A DNA stretch of 64,000 nucleotides from Ga0077555 sp050250755 (GTDB lineage Bacteria > Pseudomonadota > Alphaproteobacteria > Rhizobiales > Hyphomicrobiaceae), in assembly GCA_050250755.1 (NCBI GenBank), contig JBFWOB010000018.1, positions 1-64,000 of the forward strand. The letters are read 5' to 3'. The notes under the pieces were generated by a model. That model did not search any database, had not been told where the DNA came from, and saw only the letters and a list, made by a program, of their open reading frames with translations. Positions 17,323 to 27,305 of the stretch are shown one piece after another. Made by a program: the position numbers and the translations under genes. How positions within the stretch are numbered: the first letter of the stretch is position 1; each line of letters begins with the position of its first letter.

Positions 17323-17628
17323 ATGGTTGCCCGCATCTACAAGCCCGCTCGCACCGCCATGCAATCGGGCCCAGCCCGAACCAAGGAGTGGGTGCTCGAG
17401 CACGAGGCGCAAAAGCCGCGAGAGATCGATCCCCTGATGGGGTGGACGTCATCGCGTGATACGCGCACCCAGATCAAGCTCGAATTTGCGACGCGCGAGG
17501 AAGCGATCGCCTATGCGGAGCGCAACGGAATCCCCTATCGCCTGAGTGAGCCGCCGCCGCGCAAGATCCAGCGCAAATCCTATTCCGACAATTTCCGCTT
17601 CGGGCGCATCGGTTCCTGGACTCACTGA
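17323..17628 (+). CDS. NDUFS4-like complex I accessory subunit (ETC complex I subunit family)
   Basis: This 101-residue protein matches the alphaproteobacterial homologue of the mitochondrial 18-kDa subunit NDUFS4. Markers are ARIYKPARTAMQSGPARTKEWVLEHE, PLMGWTSSRDTRTQIKLEFATREEAIAYAERNGI and the basic C-terminal RKIQRKSYSDNFRFGR. It is an accessory subunit near the NADH-oxidising arm of respiratory complex I and helps assembly or stability. The main nuo genes are not in the window. It lies just downstream of tRNA-Pro and ends at a textbook terminator. Confidence 0.93.
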   Translation: MVARIYKPARTAMQSGPARTKEWVLEHEAQKPREIDPLMGWTSSRDTRTQIKLEFATREEAIAYAERNGIPYRLSEPPPRKIQRKSYSDNFRFGRIGSWTH

Positions 17629-17644
17629 GATCACCTCAGCACTG

Positions 17645-17688
17645 AAAAGAGAAAGGCCCCAGCAATGATGCGGGGCCTTTCTCTTTTT
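17645..17688 (+). terminator. Strong rho-independent terminator
   Basis: AAAAGAGAAAGGCCCC pairs perfectly with GGGGCCTTTCTCTTTT across AGCAATGATGC, ending in CTTTTT. It lies 17 bases after the NDUFS4-like stop, and its A-rich left side lets it work for the convergent transpeptidase gene too. Confidence 0.92.
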
Positions 17689-17761
17689 CATGTAAGCCAC
17701 CGCCAGTGCCCGGCCCGACCGTTCACGTTCAAGTCCGGCGGGGCACTCCTTGCTGGCGTCA

Positions 17762-19138
17762 TCAGGGCGCCAGGGACGGCGGAGGCGGCGCGGGAGCATC
17801 CGGATCGTGCTCGCGATCGCTGCTCAATTCCGCCAGACCGTCGCGGCCGTAAATGTCGGGGCGAAATTCAGCGTGCCCTTCAGCATCGGCCCAGGCGGTG
17901 ATGTAGACGAAGTACACCGGCACCGGACGGGCCAACGTAATGTCAACGGGAACGCCGCCGGCAAGGATCTCGTCGACGCGCTGCCGGCTCATGCCAGGTT
18001 CGTCCTTGGCGATCCAAGCCGCCAAGTCGAATACATCCTGCACGCGCACGCATCCGGCGCTGAAGGCACGCTGAGCGCGACCGAACAGCGGCTTCATGGG
18101 CGTGTCGTGCATGTAAACACCGTGCTCGTTCGGCATGTCCAGGCGAACCAAGCCTAACGCGTTCTGAGGTCCGGGATCTTGACGAAACTTGGTCGTCGAT
18201 GGGTCAAACCGCGCCCAGTCGATCATCGAGGCGTCGATCACGGGGCCATTGAAATTGCCGCTGAGGACGCGGATCTGCTCTTTCTCCAGGTAGTCGGGTT
18301 CCTTCAGAAGACGCGGCGCAACATCAAGCTTCGCGATGCTGTCGGGCACGCGCCAGTAGGGGAAGAAATTGAGCGCGCGCACGGCCGCCTTGACGACCGG
18401 TGTGTCGCGACCGGGCCGACCGGCGATCACACGATGGCGTTGGACGACATGGCCCCCCTCAACCGCCTCGAGCTGGTATCCCGGCACGTTGACGAAGATG
18501 TAGCGCTCTTCCGGATTGCGCTTGTCGATCATCGACGCAATACGGTCGTAGTTCAGCTTGATCTGCGCGAGCCGCGCCTGCACAGGCACGTTCATCGCCG
18601 CGATCGTGCCGCGATCGACCCGCCCGGTGTCGGCTAGGCCATGCCGCCTCTGGAAGCGTCGAATGGCGGCCTCGAGCTCGCCATCCAGCGTGTACCCTTG
18701 GAAAAAGCCACCATCGCGCAATTCGCCGGTGGCGCGCAGCCGTTTGCGAACCACGGGGACGCGCTCATCATCGTCACCTGGGCGCATCATCTTCGTGCCT
18801 GGGATCGCTGGCCATCCGCCGCGCGCGGCGATCGCCTTGTAGCGCCCGTAAGCGAGATCGAGAGCCTGCAGCATCGCCTCGCCGCGAAGTGGCTGATCGC
18901 CCTGTCGCAAATCGTCGAGCTGAGCCTCCTTTCGAGGCCGCTCCGATGGGGCGCGCTCGAACGAGGACGTCGTCGTCGGCAACCCGAAGATCTTGTTCAC
19001 CCACTCCATCTGGGCATGCGCGGTGCCGGTGTCCGCCACACCTCCCAGCGTCAATGCGAAAAGAGCAGCAAGTAACGAGCGGCACCCAACGCCGGCCGAT
19101 CCACCGCCAACCTTCGCGTCGTTACGTGCCACGCCCAT
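17762..19138 (-). CDS. L,D-transpeptidase, YcbB-type (YkuD domain with peptidoglycan-binding domain)
   Basis: The protein has 458 residues, with a signal peptide (about 1-43, ending TAHAQ) and a short peptidoglycan-binding helix bundle (LDGELEAAIRRFQRRHGLADTGRVDRGTIAAMNVP, about 151-185). The YkuD catalytic domain (about 211-400) has His344 in VYMHDTP and the nucleophile Cys363 in FSAGCVRVQD. Such enzymes form 3-3 crosslinks in periplasmic peptidoglycan or attach proteins to it. A Pro-rich tail ends the protein. The ATG at 19138 was chosen because it yields a proper signal peptide; the open frame runs on upstream without one. A second, larger member lies at 57692-59755. Confidence 0.9.
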   Translation of the reverse strand: MGVARNDAKVGGGSAGVGCRSLLAALFALTLGGVADTGTAHAQMEWVNKIFGLPTTTSSFERAPSERPRKEAQLDDLRQGDQPLRGEAMLQALDLAYGRYKAIAARGGWPAIPGTKMMRPGDDDERVPVVRKRLRATGELRDGGFFQGYTLDGELEAAIRRFQRRHGLADTGRVDRGTIAAMNVPVQARLAQIKLNYDRIASMIDKRNPEERYIFVNVPGYQLEAVEGGHVVQRHRVIAGRPGRDTPVVKAAVRALNFFPYWRVPDSIAKLDVAPRLLKEPDYLEKEQIRVLSGNFNGPVIDASMIDWARFDPSTTKFRQDPGPQNALGLVRLDMPNEHGVYMHDTPMKPLFGRAQRAFSAGCVRVQDVFDLAAWIAKDEPGMSRQRVDEILAGGVPVDITLARPVPVYFVYITAWADAEGHAEFRPDIYGRDGLAELSSDREHDPDAPAPPPPSLAP

Positions 19139-19427
19139 CGTGCCCCCGCTGCTAACCAGATTTCCTTCGAATTCCCCACGCGCCGGATCCGCAACCGGCC
19201 CACCACTGCATGTGACGCCAGACATCGGCGAACAAACGCTTTTTTTGCGGCCATCATGTGGTCTTATTCGGCCTGCGGCGATCTCCCTATAGAGCATCGC
19301 GCCGCTCCGCCATACACACTTGGGTGACATGCAGTCATCTGCTGTGCGCATGACGTCACACCTCGACGTTGCCCACAGGGACCACCATGATCGCTCACAC
19401 TCAATGCAACCGAAAGCGGAGAAAATC

Positions 19428-20222
19428 ATGTCCTCTTCCCCCATCCTGACGAACCTCGACGCACGCGGGGTCGCCACGGTCACGTTCAACCGCCCCGAGG
19501 TGAACAACGCCTACAACGGAGATTTCATCCAAGGCGTCCTCGACGGCCTCGACGCGCTTGGACGCGAGAAGGGCTTGCGCGCGGTCGTGATCAAAGGAAA
19601 CGGACGCCATTTTCAGGCGGGCGCCGATCTCAAGTGGATCAACTCGGTCCGTCCGCAGAACGCTGAGGTCAACCGTGAAGTTTCCCGAGCCACCGCTGAA
19701 GCCGTCGATCGTCTCAACCGTTGCCCGGTTCCCGTCGTCGCACTGGTTCACGGCGGCTGCTTTGGCGGCGGCACTGGAATCGTCTCGGCGTGCGACGTGG
19801 TGATCGCCGCCGACAACTCGATTTTTTCCATTTCCGAGGTCCGCTGGGGCCTGCACGCGGCCATCATCGTGCCGCACCTCAACGACGCCATCGGCATGCG
19901 TCAGACTCGCCGCTATGCACTCACCGGCGAGCGCTTCGGCGCCGAGGAAGCTCGTCGCATCGGCCTCGTTCACGAAGTGGTTGCGCTGGACAAGCTCGAA
20001 GCTCGCGGCGCCGAGATCGTCGCGCAAATTCTCGAGAATTCATCGTCCGCCATGGCCAAGACGAAGCAGCATATTCTGGAAAGCTCTTGGGGTGGGTTCG
20101 AACAGGCGACGCTCGACGCGCTGATCGACAGCCATGCCGCCGCTCGTCAGAGCGACGAGGCCGCCGAGGGACTTGCCTCGTTCGCCGAGAAGCGCCGCGC
20201 CGCCTGGGCGCCGAAGGCCTGA
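19428..20222 (+). CDS. Enoyl-CoA hydratase/isomerase family, methylglutaconyl-CoA hydratase (LiuC)-like
   Basis: This 264-residue crotonase-fold protein has the oxyanion-hole segments RHFQAGADLKWI (60-71) and HGGCFGGGTGIVSACD. One catalytic Glu of classical enoyl-CoA hydratase (in GGGxEL) is Gly here, while the second lies in SISEVRWGL. With VPHLNDAIGMRQTRRYALTGERF this is the pattern of methylglutaconyl-CoA hydratases of leucine breakdown, so LiuC-like activity is more likely than short-chain beta-oxidation. GGAG stands six bases before the ATG at 19428. No other liu genes are nearby. It converges on hemA across a GC-rich hairpin. Confidence 0.85.
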   Translation: MSSSPILTNLDARGVATVTFNRPEVNNAYNGDFIQGVLDGLDALGREKGLRAVVIKGNGRHFQAGADLKWINSVRPQNAEVNREVSRATAEAVDRLNRCPVPVVALVHGGCFGGGTGIVSACDVVIAADNSIFSISEVRWGLHAAIIVPHLNDAIGMRQTRRYALTGERFGAEEARRIGLVHEVVALDKLEARGAEIVAQILENSSSAMAKTKQHILESSWGGFEQATLDALIDSHAAARQSDEAAEGLASFAEKRRAAWAPKA

Positions 20223-20227
20223 TGCAC

Positions 20228-20262
20228 ATCGCCCGGCCACGTCGCATGACGGGCCGGGCGAT
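20228..20262. terminator. GC-rich hairpin between hydratase gene and hemA
   Basis: ATCGCCCGGCC pairs with GGCCGGGCGAT across a 13-base loop, six bases after the hydratase stop. It has no T-run on either side, so it may protect 3' ends or act with Rho rather than terminate alone. Confidence 0.55.
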
Positions 20263-20303
20263 CCATATCGAATGACGTTGTGTGAACCGAATGGCCTGCA
20301 GAC

Positions 20304-21530
20304 CTACTCAGCCGCGCGCTTTTGCTCGAGACTGACGGGGCACTCCCCCCAAAGCGACGACAGCGCCATGCACAGATGATCCATATCGGCGTCCGTGTGC
20401 ATCGGTGTCGGCGTCAAACGCAGACGCTCCGTGCCTTTCGGCACCGTTGGGTAATTGATCGGCTGCACATAGATCCCGAACCGGTCGAGCAGCGAATCCG
20501 TGACCCGCTTGCAGATCATCGGATCCCCCACGAGAACCGGAACGATGTGGCTCGGGTTGTCGATCACAGGCAGACCGGCATTCTTGAGCCGACGCTTCAG
20601 CGTACGCGCCCGTTCTTGGTGGCGAGCACGCTCGAAGTTCGAGGTCTTCAGATGGCGGATCGAGGCGACCGCGCCAGCCGCGATGGCGGGCGCTATTGAT
20701 GTGGTGAAGATGAAGCCCGGCGCGTAGCTGCGGATGGCATCAATGATATTGCGGCTCGCGGCGATGTAGCCGCCCATGACGCCGAAGCCTTTGGCCAAGG
20801 TGCCATTGATGATATCCACCTGGCCCATAACGCTGTCGCGCTCGGCAATGCCGCCGCCGCGTGGGCCGTACATGCCGACCGCATGTACTTCGTCGAGGTA
20901 GGTCATCGCACCATACGCTTTGGCCAGCGCGCAAATCGCGCCGATCGGCGCGATGGTGCCGTCCATCGAATACACGCTCTCGAAGGCGACAATTTTCGCG
21001 CGATCACGTGGCAGGGCGGCGAGCTTCCGTTCGAGATCGGCGAGGTCGTTGTGCGCAAACACCATCTTGTCGCCGCCGCCGTTGCGAATACCGGCGATCA
21101 TCGAGGCATGATTCTTCTCGTCGGAAAGAATCATCGAGCCGGGCAGCAACTTCTGCAACGTGGCGAGAGTTGTGTCGTTGGCAACGAACGCAGACGTGAA
21201 TACGAGGGCCGCTTCTTTCTGATGCAAATCAGCAAGCTCAGCTTCGAGTTCGACGTGATAGTGGGTGGTGCCGGAGATGTTGCGTGTGCCACCGGACCCC
21301 GCGCCAGCGACGTCGATCGCCTCGTGCATGGCCTTGAGGACCGCCGGGTGCTGGCCCATGCCAAGATAATCGTTAGAGCACCATACTGTGACGTCACGCA
21401 CTCCACCGCCATCGTGACGAAGGGCCTTGGGGAAAGCGCCGCGCGTGCGGCAGATGTCGGCGAAGACGCGATAACGGCCCTCACCGTGAATACGGGCCAA
21501 TGCGTCTTCAAACGCGCGCGCGTAGTTCAT
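20304..21530 (-). CDS. hemA: 5-aminolevulinate synthase
   Basis: This 408-residue PLP enzyme makes 5-aminolevulinate from glycine and succinyl-CoA, the first step of haem and tetrapyrrole synthesis in alphaproteobacteria. Visible family blocks are WCSNDYLGMGQHP, GAGSGGTRNISGTTHYHVELE, HNDLADLE, DEVHAVGMYG, and the PLP lysine Lys247 in INGTLAKGFGVMGGY. The C-terminal QKRAAE is typical of the family. The ATG at 21530 gives the classical MNYARAFEDAL start. hemB lies 4.5 kb away on the opposite strand. No clear FNR/FixK box was seen upstream. Confidence 0.97.
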   Translation of the reverse strand: MNYARAFEDALARIHGEGRYRVFADICRTRGAFPKALRHDGGGVRDVTVWCSNDYLGMGQHPAVLKAMHEAIDVAGAGSGGTRNISGTTHYHVELEAELADLHQKEAALVFTSAFVANDTTLATLQKLLPGSMILSDEKNHASMIAGIRNGGGDKMVFAHNDLADLERKLAALPRDRAKIVAFESVYSMDGTIAPIGAICALAKAYGAMTYLDEVHAVGMYGPRGGGIAERDSVMGQVDIINGTLAKGFGVMGGYIAASRNIIDAIRSYAPGFIFTTSIAPAIAAGAVASIRHLKTSNFERARHQERARTLKRRLKNAGLPVIDNPSHIVPVLVGDPMICKRVTDSLLDRFGIYVQPINYPTVPKGTERLRLTPTPMHTDADMDHLCMALSSLWGECPVSLEQKRAAE

Positions 21531-21759
21531 TGTCGTGCTCTCCAACCTCTGCGGGCCCGTCCCGAGGTAATCGGAACCGGCCTGGCAATGCGATCGCGGC
21601 TGCCTGCCGGTGCCGCGCCAGCCGATCGCGAGCCGCACCATACATGCGGCGTCGCTTATATGTCACCCCGCCACGCCCCCCGTCCGCGCTATGTCGCACG
21701 AGGTGATCAAGGGACAATTGACACGGCGCAAATGAGGCGGTGCGGCGATGTTGCGAGGC

Positions 21760-23724
21760 CTAGATCTGTGCCGTCACACCGCCTGAACCATCCTTATTGG
21801 GCGCGGTCAGCTTGCATATGCCGATTGTGACGCCAGCGATGATGATGCCAACCACATCCGTATATGACTCCGGGATGAGGAGCATCAACCCGGCGATTCC
21901 AATCGGAATTCGGGCCCAGACAGCCAGCCTCCCCGCTCCGTACAGGTAGCCTTCAAACGCCGCAGCAAGCAAAATCACTGCGATGCTTGCTGTAGCCGAT
22001 ACTTGCAATATTTGCAGTAGCTCCCCCTTCAGGATCAACGCTGGCTGTAGAACAAAGAGCACAGGTAACAACAGCAAGAGGCATCCAATCCGCAGCGCTT
22101 TGAAGCCTACCGCCATGGCGTCTGCCTTCGCAATCGAAGCGGCCGCGATCGCCGCTAGCGCGACCGGCGGCGTAATGAAGGAAACAATCCCCCAATAAAA
22201 CACGTAAAGATGCGCCGCCATCGGATCTATGCCGGCCTTGACCAACGCCGGAGCAAGAACGATCGCTAGAAAGATGTAACAAGCGGATGCCGTCATTCCC
22301 ATACCGAGAATGAAACTGGTGACTGCGCCGGTCGCCAAAAGAAGTGCGATATTGCCACCAGCGTATTGCACGAGCTCACGCGAGAACGAATTAGCGACGC
22401 CGGTGATCGACATCGCGCCGATAATCAACCCAATGCCGGCGATAAGCATCATGATCTGCGCGACGGCCTGACCGACATCGACCACGAGACCTGCAAACCG
22501 GAGCGGTGTGAATCCGATCGATTTGCTTCGGATCAAGGCCACGCCGATGAGGAATAACGAGATCCAGAATGGCGCCTCAGCCTCGATCCGCCAAGCCAAC
22601 AGCAGAACCGTCAAGCCGACAATTGCCGCGATGTAGTACCATCCACCCACAAGCGTGCGCATCAGCGGCGGCACTTCACTGGCGGAGACACCGCGCAACC
22701 CGTTCCGTGCTGCATAAAAGTCGGTTTGAATAAACAGTGCGAAATAATAGAGAATTGCCGGCAAGAACGCTGCGATGACTACGTCGGCGTAGGGCACGTT
22801 CAAGAAGTTCGCCATGATGAAAGCAGCGGCGCCCATGACCGGAGGCATAAGCGCTCCGCCAGTCGAGGCACAAGCCTCTACAGCGCCCGCATAGGCGGCA
22901 GGATAGCCACATCGCTTCATCGTAGGGATAGTCAGTGTTCCCGTCGTCAGCACATTCGAGGTCGGACTTCCGGACAGCATTCCGAAGAAACCCGACGAGA
23001 TGATTGCAACCTTGGCCGGCCCGCCGCGCGAGGTCCCCATCAGGGCCGACGCAAAATCCATGAAAAAGGTGCCGCCGCCGGTCGTCGCCAGAACCACGCC
23101 GAATACCAGGAAGCCGATCAAAGTATCGGAAACGACCTGCGTCGGAATGCCGATCACGCTTTCGAGCCCATAGACGTGCTCGTTGAGCGTCTGCGCCAGA
23201 TCGAGTTGCACACCCCACAGGAAACCCGGCATGGACCCGGCATAGAGGGGATAGGATGCGAAAATTAGGCAGAAAATAAAGAGGATCATTTCACCGCTTC
23301 GCCGGAGCCCTTCGAGCACCAGCGCGACGTAGAATCCGGCGACGATGGTGGCGTGAAGCGGTCCCGCCGTGTTCCATCCGCGGTCTATGATATCTTGTGC
23401 CTGTCCCGCAATCCAGATCGACAGACCGAGCAGCAGCGCTGCCAATACCCAATCGAACCATCGGGCGCGATCTTTCTGGGACTTCAGAAAAGGCATCGCG
23501 AGGAAGCCGATGGCGCCGAAGATTCCGATAATCAGGTAATAATACGCCGTGCTGATCGGTCTGAACCCGCCGAGCCCGAGGTTAAACACTTGGTTTATGG
23601 AAAGCGCGACGCCTGCCACGCTGAGAACGAACGTGGCCCAGAATGCCGCACCGGTCAGACGGCTAGAACGCGCTTCTGGATCCTCCATGACAACAACGTC
23701 AGGGGAGTCCACTTGGCTGGTCAT
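21760..23724 (-). CDS. TRAP transporter fused 4TM/12TM permease (TAXI type)
   Basis: This 654-residue polytopic membrane protein fuses the small and large TRAP permease subunits, as usual for TAXI-type systems. The N-terminal part (about 25-190) holds the small-subunit helices. The large DctM-like part follows, with FLVFGVVLATTGGGTFFMDFASALMG, SGFFGMLSGSPTSNVLTTGTLTIPTMK and GGALMPPVMGAAAFIMANF. Such systems import organic acids with Na+ or H+; the TAXI branch includes glutamate and aromatic or other acid transporters. It follows its solute-binding protein gene, separated by a strong intercistronic hairpin. The substrate is unknown. Confidence 0.92.
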   Translation of the reverse strand: MTSQVDSPDVVVMEDPEARSSRLTGAAFWATFVLSVAGVALSINQVFNLGLGGFRPISTAYYYLIIGIFGAIGFLAMPFLKSQKDRARWFDWVLAALLLGLSIWIAGQAQDIIDRGWNTAGPLHATIVAGFYVALVLEGLRRSGEMILFIFCLIFASYPLYAGSMPGFLWGVQLDLAQTLNEHVYGLESVIGIPTQVVSDTLIGFLVFGVVLATTGGGTFFMDFASALMGTSRGGPAKVAIISSGFFGMLSGSPTSNVLTTGTLTIPTMKRCGYPAAYAGAVEACASTGGALMPPVMGAAAFIMANFLNVPYADVVIAAFLPAILYYFALFIQTDFYAARNGLRGVSASEVPPLMRTLVGGWYYIAAIVGLTVLLLAWRIEAEAPFWISLFLIGVALIRSKSIGFTPLRFAGLVVDVGQAVAQIMMLIAGIGLIIGAMSITGVANSFSRELVQYAGGNIALLLATGAVTSFILGMGMTASACYIFLAIVLAPALVKAGIDPMAAHLYVFYWGIVSFITPPVALAAIAAASIAKADAMAVGFKALRIGCLLLLLPVLFVLQPALILKGELLQILQVSATASIAVILLAAAFEGYLYGAGRLAVWARIPIGIAGLMLLIPESYTDVVGIIIAGVTIGICKLTAPNKDGSGGVTAQI

Positions 23725-23769
23725 GCAGGTGTACCTTGGCAGCAGAACAGGGTTGCAGGGCAGGCCAAA

Positions 23770-23800
23770 CCCGCACCAGAAGTAACCCTTCTGATGCGGG
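23770..23800 (-). terminator. Intercistronic hairpin between TAXI binding-protein and permease genes
   Basis: CCCGCA-CAGAAG pairs with CTTCTG-TGCGGG with a single mismatch around a short loop, followed on the minus strand by TTT. It lies in the 96-base gap between the two genes. It could lower permease expression relative to the binding protein. Confidence 0.6.
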
Positions 23801-23820
23801 ATCTACTCAAGAAGCTCGCG

Positions 23821-24978
23821 TCACAGCGACTTCAATACCTCTGCCCGCCGCGGAGTCCAAAGCTCGGTCAGCTTCGCCGGATCGGCGCCCTTTGCCGCGG
23901 ATTCCTTCGCCATCATGTCGGCCCAGGCCTGCCGGAGCAGCCCCTGCCGCTTCATAATGCCGTCCTGCCATTCTTGATGCCCGGGGCTCCAGATACCTTT
24001 TTCCTTGAGATACTTGATCGCGCCGTTATGGAAGGGCGCGTCCATCGGGAAGGCTCCTGACTTCGACAGCTCCCAACGTGACATGATGGGGCTCGCGTCC
24101 TTATAGAGATCGTAGTTTTCTGCAACCGCTTTGGTTACGGCATAGACCTCGTCTTCCTTCGCGTCCTCGTACACTGTGATCATCGGATATTTGAAGCCCA
24201 TGATCCAGATCGGCTTGTCCTTCGTAATGCCGGCGCCGAGATCTTCCTGATAGGGCGAGGCGAGCGGAAGATCCTTCTGCACCTTGGCCCAGAATGCGGT
24301 ATCGCTCTTCGGAAGCTCGATCCACGCAATCCCGTTTGGACTCGCCTCGAGTTCCTTCAGCGTTACCGTATGCGGCGAGGCGCCTGCAGCGTCTGCCTTG
24401 CCTTCCACAAGCGCCTTCATCGTGGCGCCGTAGCTCGGAAACTCGATGACCTGCATATCCTTCAGCGAGATCCCGGCGGCATCCAGTAATGGCTGCACCT
24501 TGGCGTTGACGGACGTATTCGCCTTGGCTAGCGCGTAACGCTTGCCTTTCAAATCGGCTAGAGTCTTGATACCGCTTACTTTAGTCGCCACGACAGACAG
24601 CGTATTCACGCGGCCGAGAAGGGTTCTCAGATTCTGCGGTCCCCAATCTGGTGACGCATACTCATAAAGCGCCTCGGCCGCGAAATAGACTTCCTGCGCG
24701 AGCCAACCGTGCGTGGCACGGCGCTGCTTCACAGGGAGAAGGCGCCCAATCGACGTGCCCGATGGCTGCAGCCGCACGCGGGTTCCGTATTGTTTGCCGA
24801 GCGCGTCGGCAACTGCCGATGCTTCGACATAGCCCGAAGCGCCCACATCGTAGACGCTCCAGATCATTGTCGACGGTAGACCGGCCAAGGTCTTCTGAGC
24901 GGCGGCCGTGCCTGGCAGCAGGCTCGCACCAATTGCGGCACCCATACTGCCGAGATAGCCTCTCCGACTGATTTCCAT
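23821..24978 (-). CDS. TAXI family TRAP transporter solute-binding protein with Tat-type signal
   Basis: This 385-residue periplasmic binding protein has the TAXI pattern: STMIWSVYDVGASGYVEASAVADAL, then VVATKVSGIKTLADLKGKRYALAKANTSVN, and GKADAAGASPHTVTLKELEA. It delivers its ligand to the fused permease encoded next. The N terminus, ISRRGYLGSMGAAIGASLLPGTAAAQ, contains SRRGYLG, close to the twin-arginine consensus S-R-R-x-F-L-K, so it may be exported folded through Tat. GGGAGG and GGGAAG precede the ATG at 24978. The ligand is unknown. Confidence 0.88.
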   Translation of the reverse strand: MEISRRGYLGSMGAAIGASLLPGTAAAQKTLAGLPSTMIWSVYDVGASGYVEASAVADALGKQYGTRVRLQPSGTSIGRLLPVKQRRATHGWLAQEVYFAAEALYEYASPDWGPQNLRTLLGRVNTLSVVATKVSGIKTLADLKGKRYALAKANTSVNAKVQPLLDAAGISLKDMQVIEFPSYGATMKALVEGKADAAGASPHTVTLKELEASPNGIAWIELPKSDTAFWAKVQKDLPLASPYQEDLGAGITKDKPIWIMGFKYPMITVYEDAKEDEVYAVTKAVAENYDLYKDASPIMSRWELSKSGAFPMDAPFHNGAIKYLKEKGIWSPGHQEWQDGIMKRQGLLRQAWADMMAKESAAKGADPAKLTELWTPRRAEVLKSL

Positions 24979-25117
24979 TTCTTCCCTACCTCCCTGGGAC
25001 CAAGGGCTTACCCTGGCCGACCTGAAACCGCGCGAGCCTCGGCTCGACGCGGGCATGAAAGCGGGTGGCCCCAGGAGAGGCAAGCATTGAATTACCCAAA
25101 CTTTGGATATCTCAGGC

Positions 25118-25768
25118 TCAACCGACGACTGCAACACTGACGTGGCGGGGAGCGCCCGTAGTCGCGCCCTGGCTGTCCGTCACCACGACATCGAAGCCGC
25201 CTGGTTCCACGCCATCTCCCTGATGGACGAAAAGGACGGCGCCCGATGAAATCTCACCTTGCGTGAAAGTCTGGACGGCCTGCTCGGGCGCCGACGCGAG
25301 CGCCAGGAAGCCCTGCTCCATATTGCTGACCGTATAGACGAGTTCGGAGTCGTCATCCTCCGCGTCCGTGGCGCAAAGGTCGGCGGTCGTGACTCGCACG
25401 GATTGGCCTTGCCGTACCATCAGCTCGAAATCCCCTCCCAACTCGGGTGGTACGTTGCGCACCTCCCCGGACAGGGACCCGCCCATCGCCAGCGAGAGCC
25501 CGCCATAACGGACGTCTCCGCGCACGGAGCCCGATGATCCAATATTGATCAAATTGCGAATTCTGACCTTGCCGTCGAGCAGCCCCTGCACATCCGCCGC
25601 GCCGGCCTCGACCCGCCCCTTGACCTGACCGCCTGGGTGAATGACGACATGATCGGCCAGAATCGCACCGTCGACGATCCCCCAAATCTCGACCATGGTT
25701 GCATTGCGAATAGTGCCTTGCACGGCAAGGTTTCTTCCGATCACCGCGTGCCTCGTTTGTGTCGTCAC
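25118..25768 (-). CDS. Bactofilin domain fused to a CSPG/cadherin-like repeat
   Basis: The protein has 216 residues. Residues about 5-107 are a bactofilin (polymer-forming) beta-helix: VIGRNLAVQGTI, VDGAILADHVVIHPGGQVKGRVEAGAADVQGLLDGKV, NIGSSGSVRGDVRYGGLSLAMGGSLSGEVR. Residues about 116-215 match a CSPG/NG2-type cadherin-like repeat: VTTADLCATDAEDDDSELVYTV, QTFTQGEISSGAVLFVHQGDG, and FDVVVTDSQGATT. There is no signal peptide or membrane helix. Bactofilins form cytosolic filaments that scaffold cell-wall and stalk or bud enzymes, while CSPG-like repeats normally sit in secreted proteins, so the fusion is odd. The GTG at 25768 was chosen because AAGGAG lies six bases upstream. It is divergent from hemB. 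Confidence 0.82.
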   Translation of the reverse strand: MTTQTRHAVIGRNLAVQGTIRNATMVEIWGIVDGAILADHVVIHPGGQVKGRVEAGAADVQGLLDGKVRIRNLINIGSSGSVRGDVRYGGLSLAMGGSLSGEVRNVPPELGGDFELMVRQGQSVRVTTADLCATDAEDDDSELVYTVSNMEQGFLALASAPEQAVQTFTQGEISSGAVLFVHQGDGVEPGGFDVVVTDSQGATTGAPRHVSVAVVG

Positions 25769-26016
25769 GCAATGCTCCTTTTTGCTCGCCAAAGTGCCCG
25801 GCCCTTTTTCGAGATGAACATACACTCGCGACCAGATAATGGCTTTCCCGGAGATCGTTAGATGAAGCGCAGAGGCCAACCGCAATTGTTTACCATGCCG
25901 TTCCGTCGCACCTGCGTCCATCGCGCTCGAAATTGCGCTTGCAAGTGCAGCACTTGCAGCGGATTCTCCGGCACAATTTTCCCAAAACCGGTCCGTCCGC
26001 TCTCGGAGCCCCTCCA

Positions 26017-27081
<1,065 letters not shown>

Positions 27082-27200
27082 TCTTTACGGCGTTTACTGA
27101 CTTCCATGGCTAACGCCGCCCTCGTGCGATGCGACACGGTCGCGTCCCCGTCGTGATGTGTCTAATGATCGCGATGCACGGAAAGGCCCATGCCCGTGTT

Positions 27201-27222
27201 GTGCCGCCACTTGATGCGGCAC
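27201..27222 (+). terminator. Hairpin between hemB and bpt
   Basis: GTGCCGC pairs with GCGGCAC around CACTTGAT, about 120 bases after the hemB stop and 84 before bpt. A weak AT-rich tail (TCTTCATAAATT) follows. It may end hemB transcripts. Confidence 0.4.
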
Positions 27223-27305
27223 GCTGATCTTCATAAATTGGATCGGTTGGGAGGCTTCGCGCACACCATGGCTTCCTCCACCATCGACGAAGGAAGTCAC
27301 GCCGA

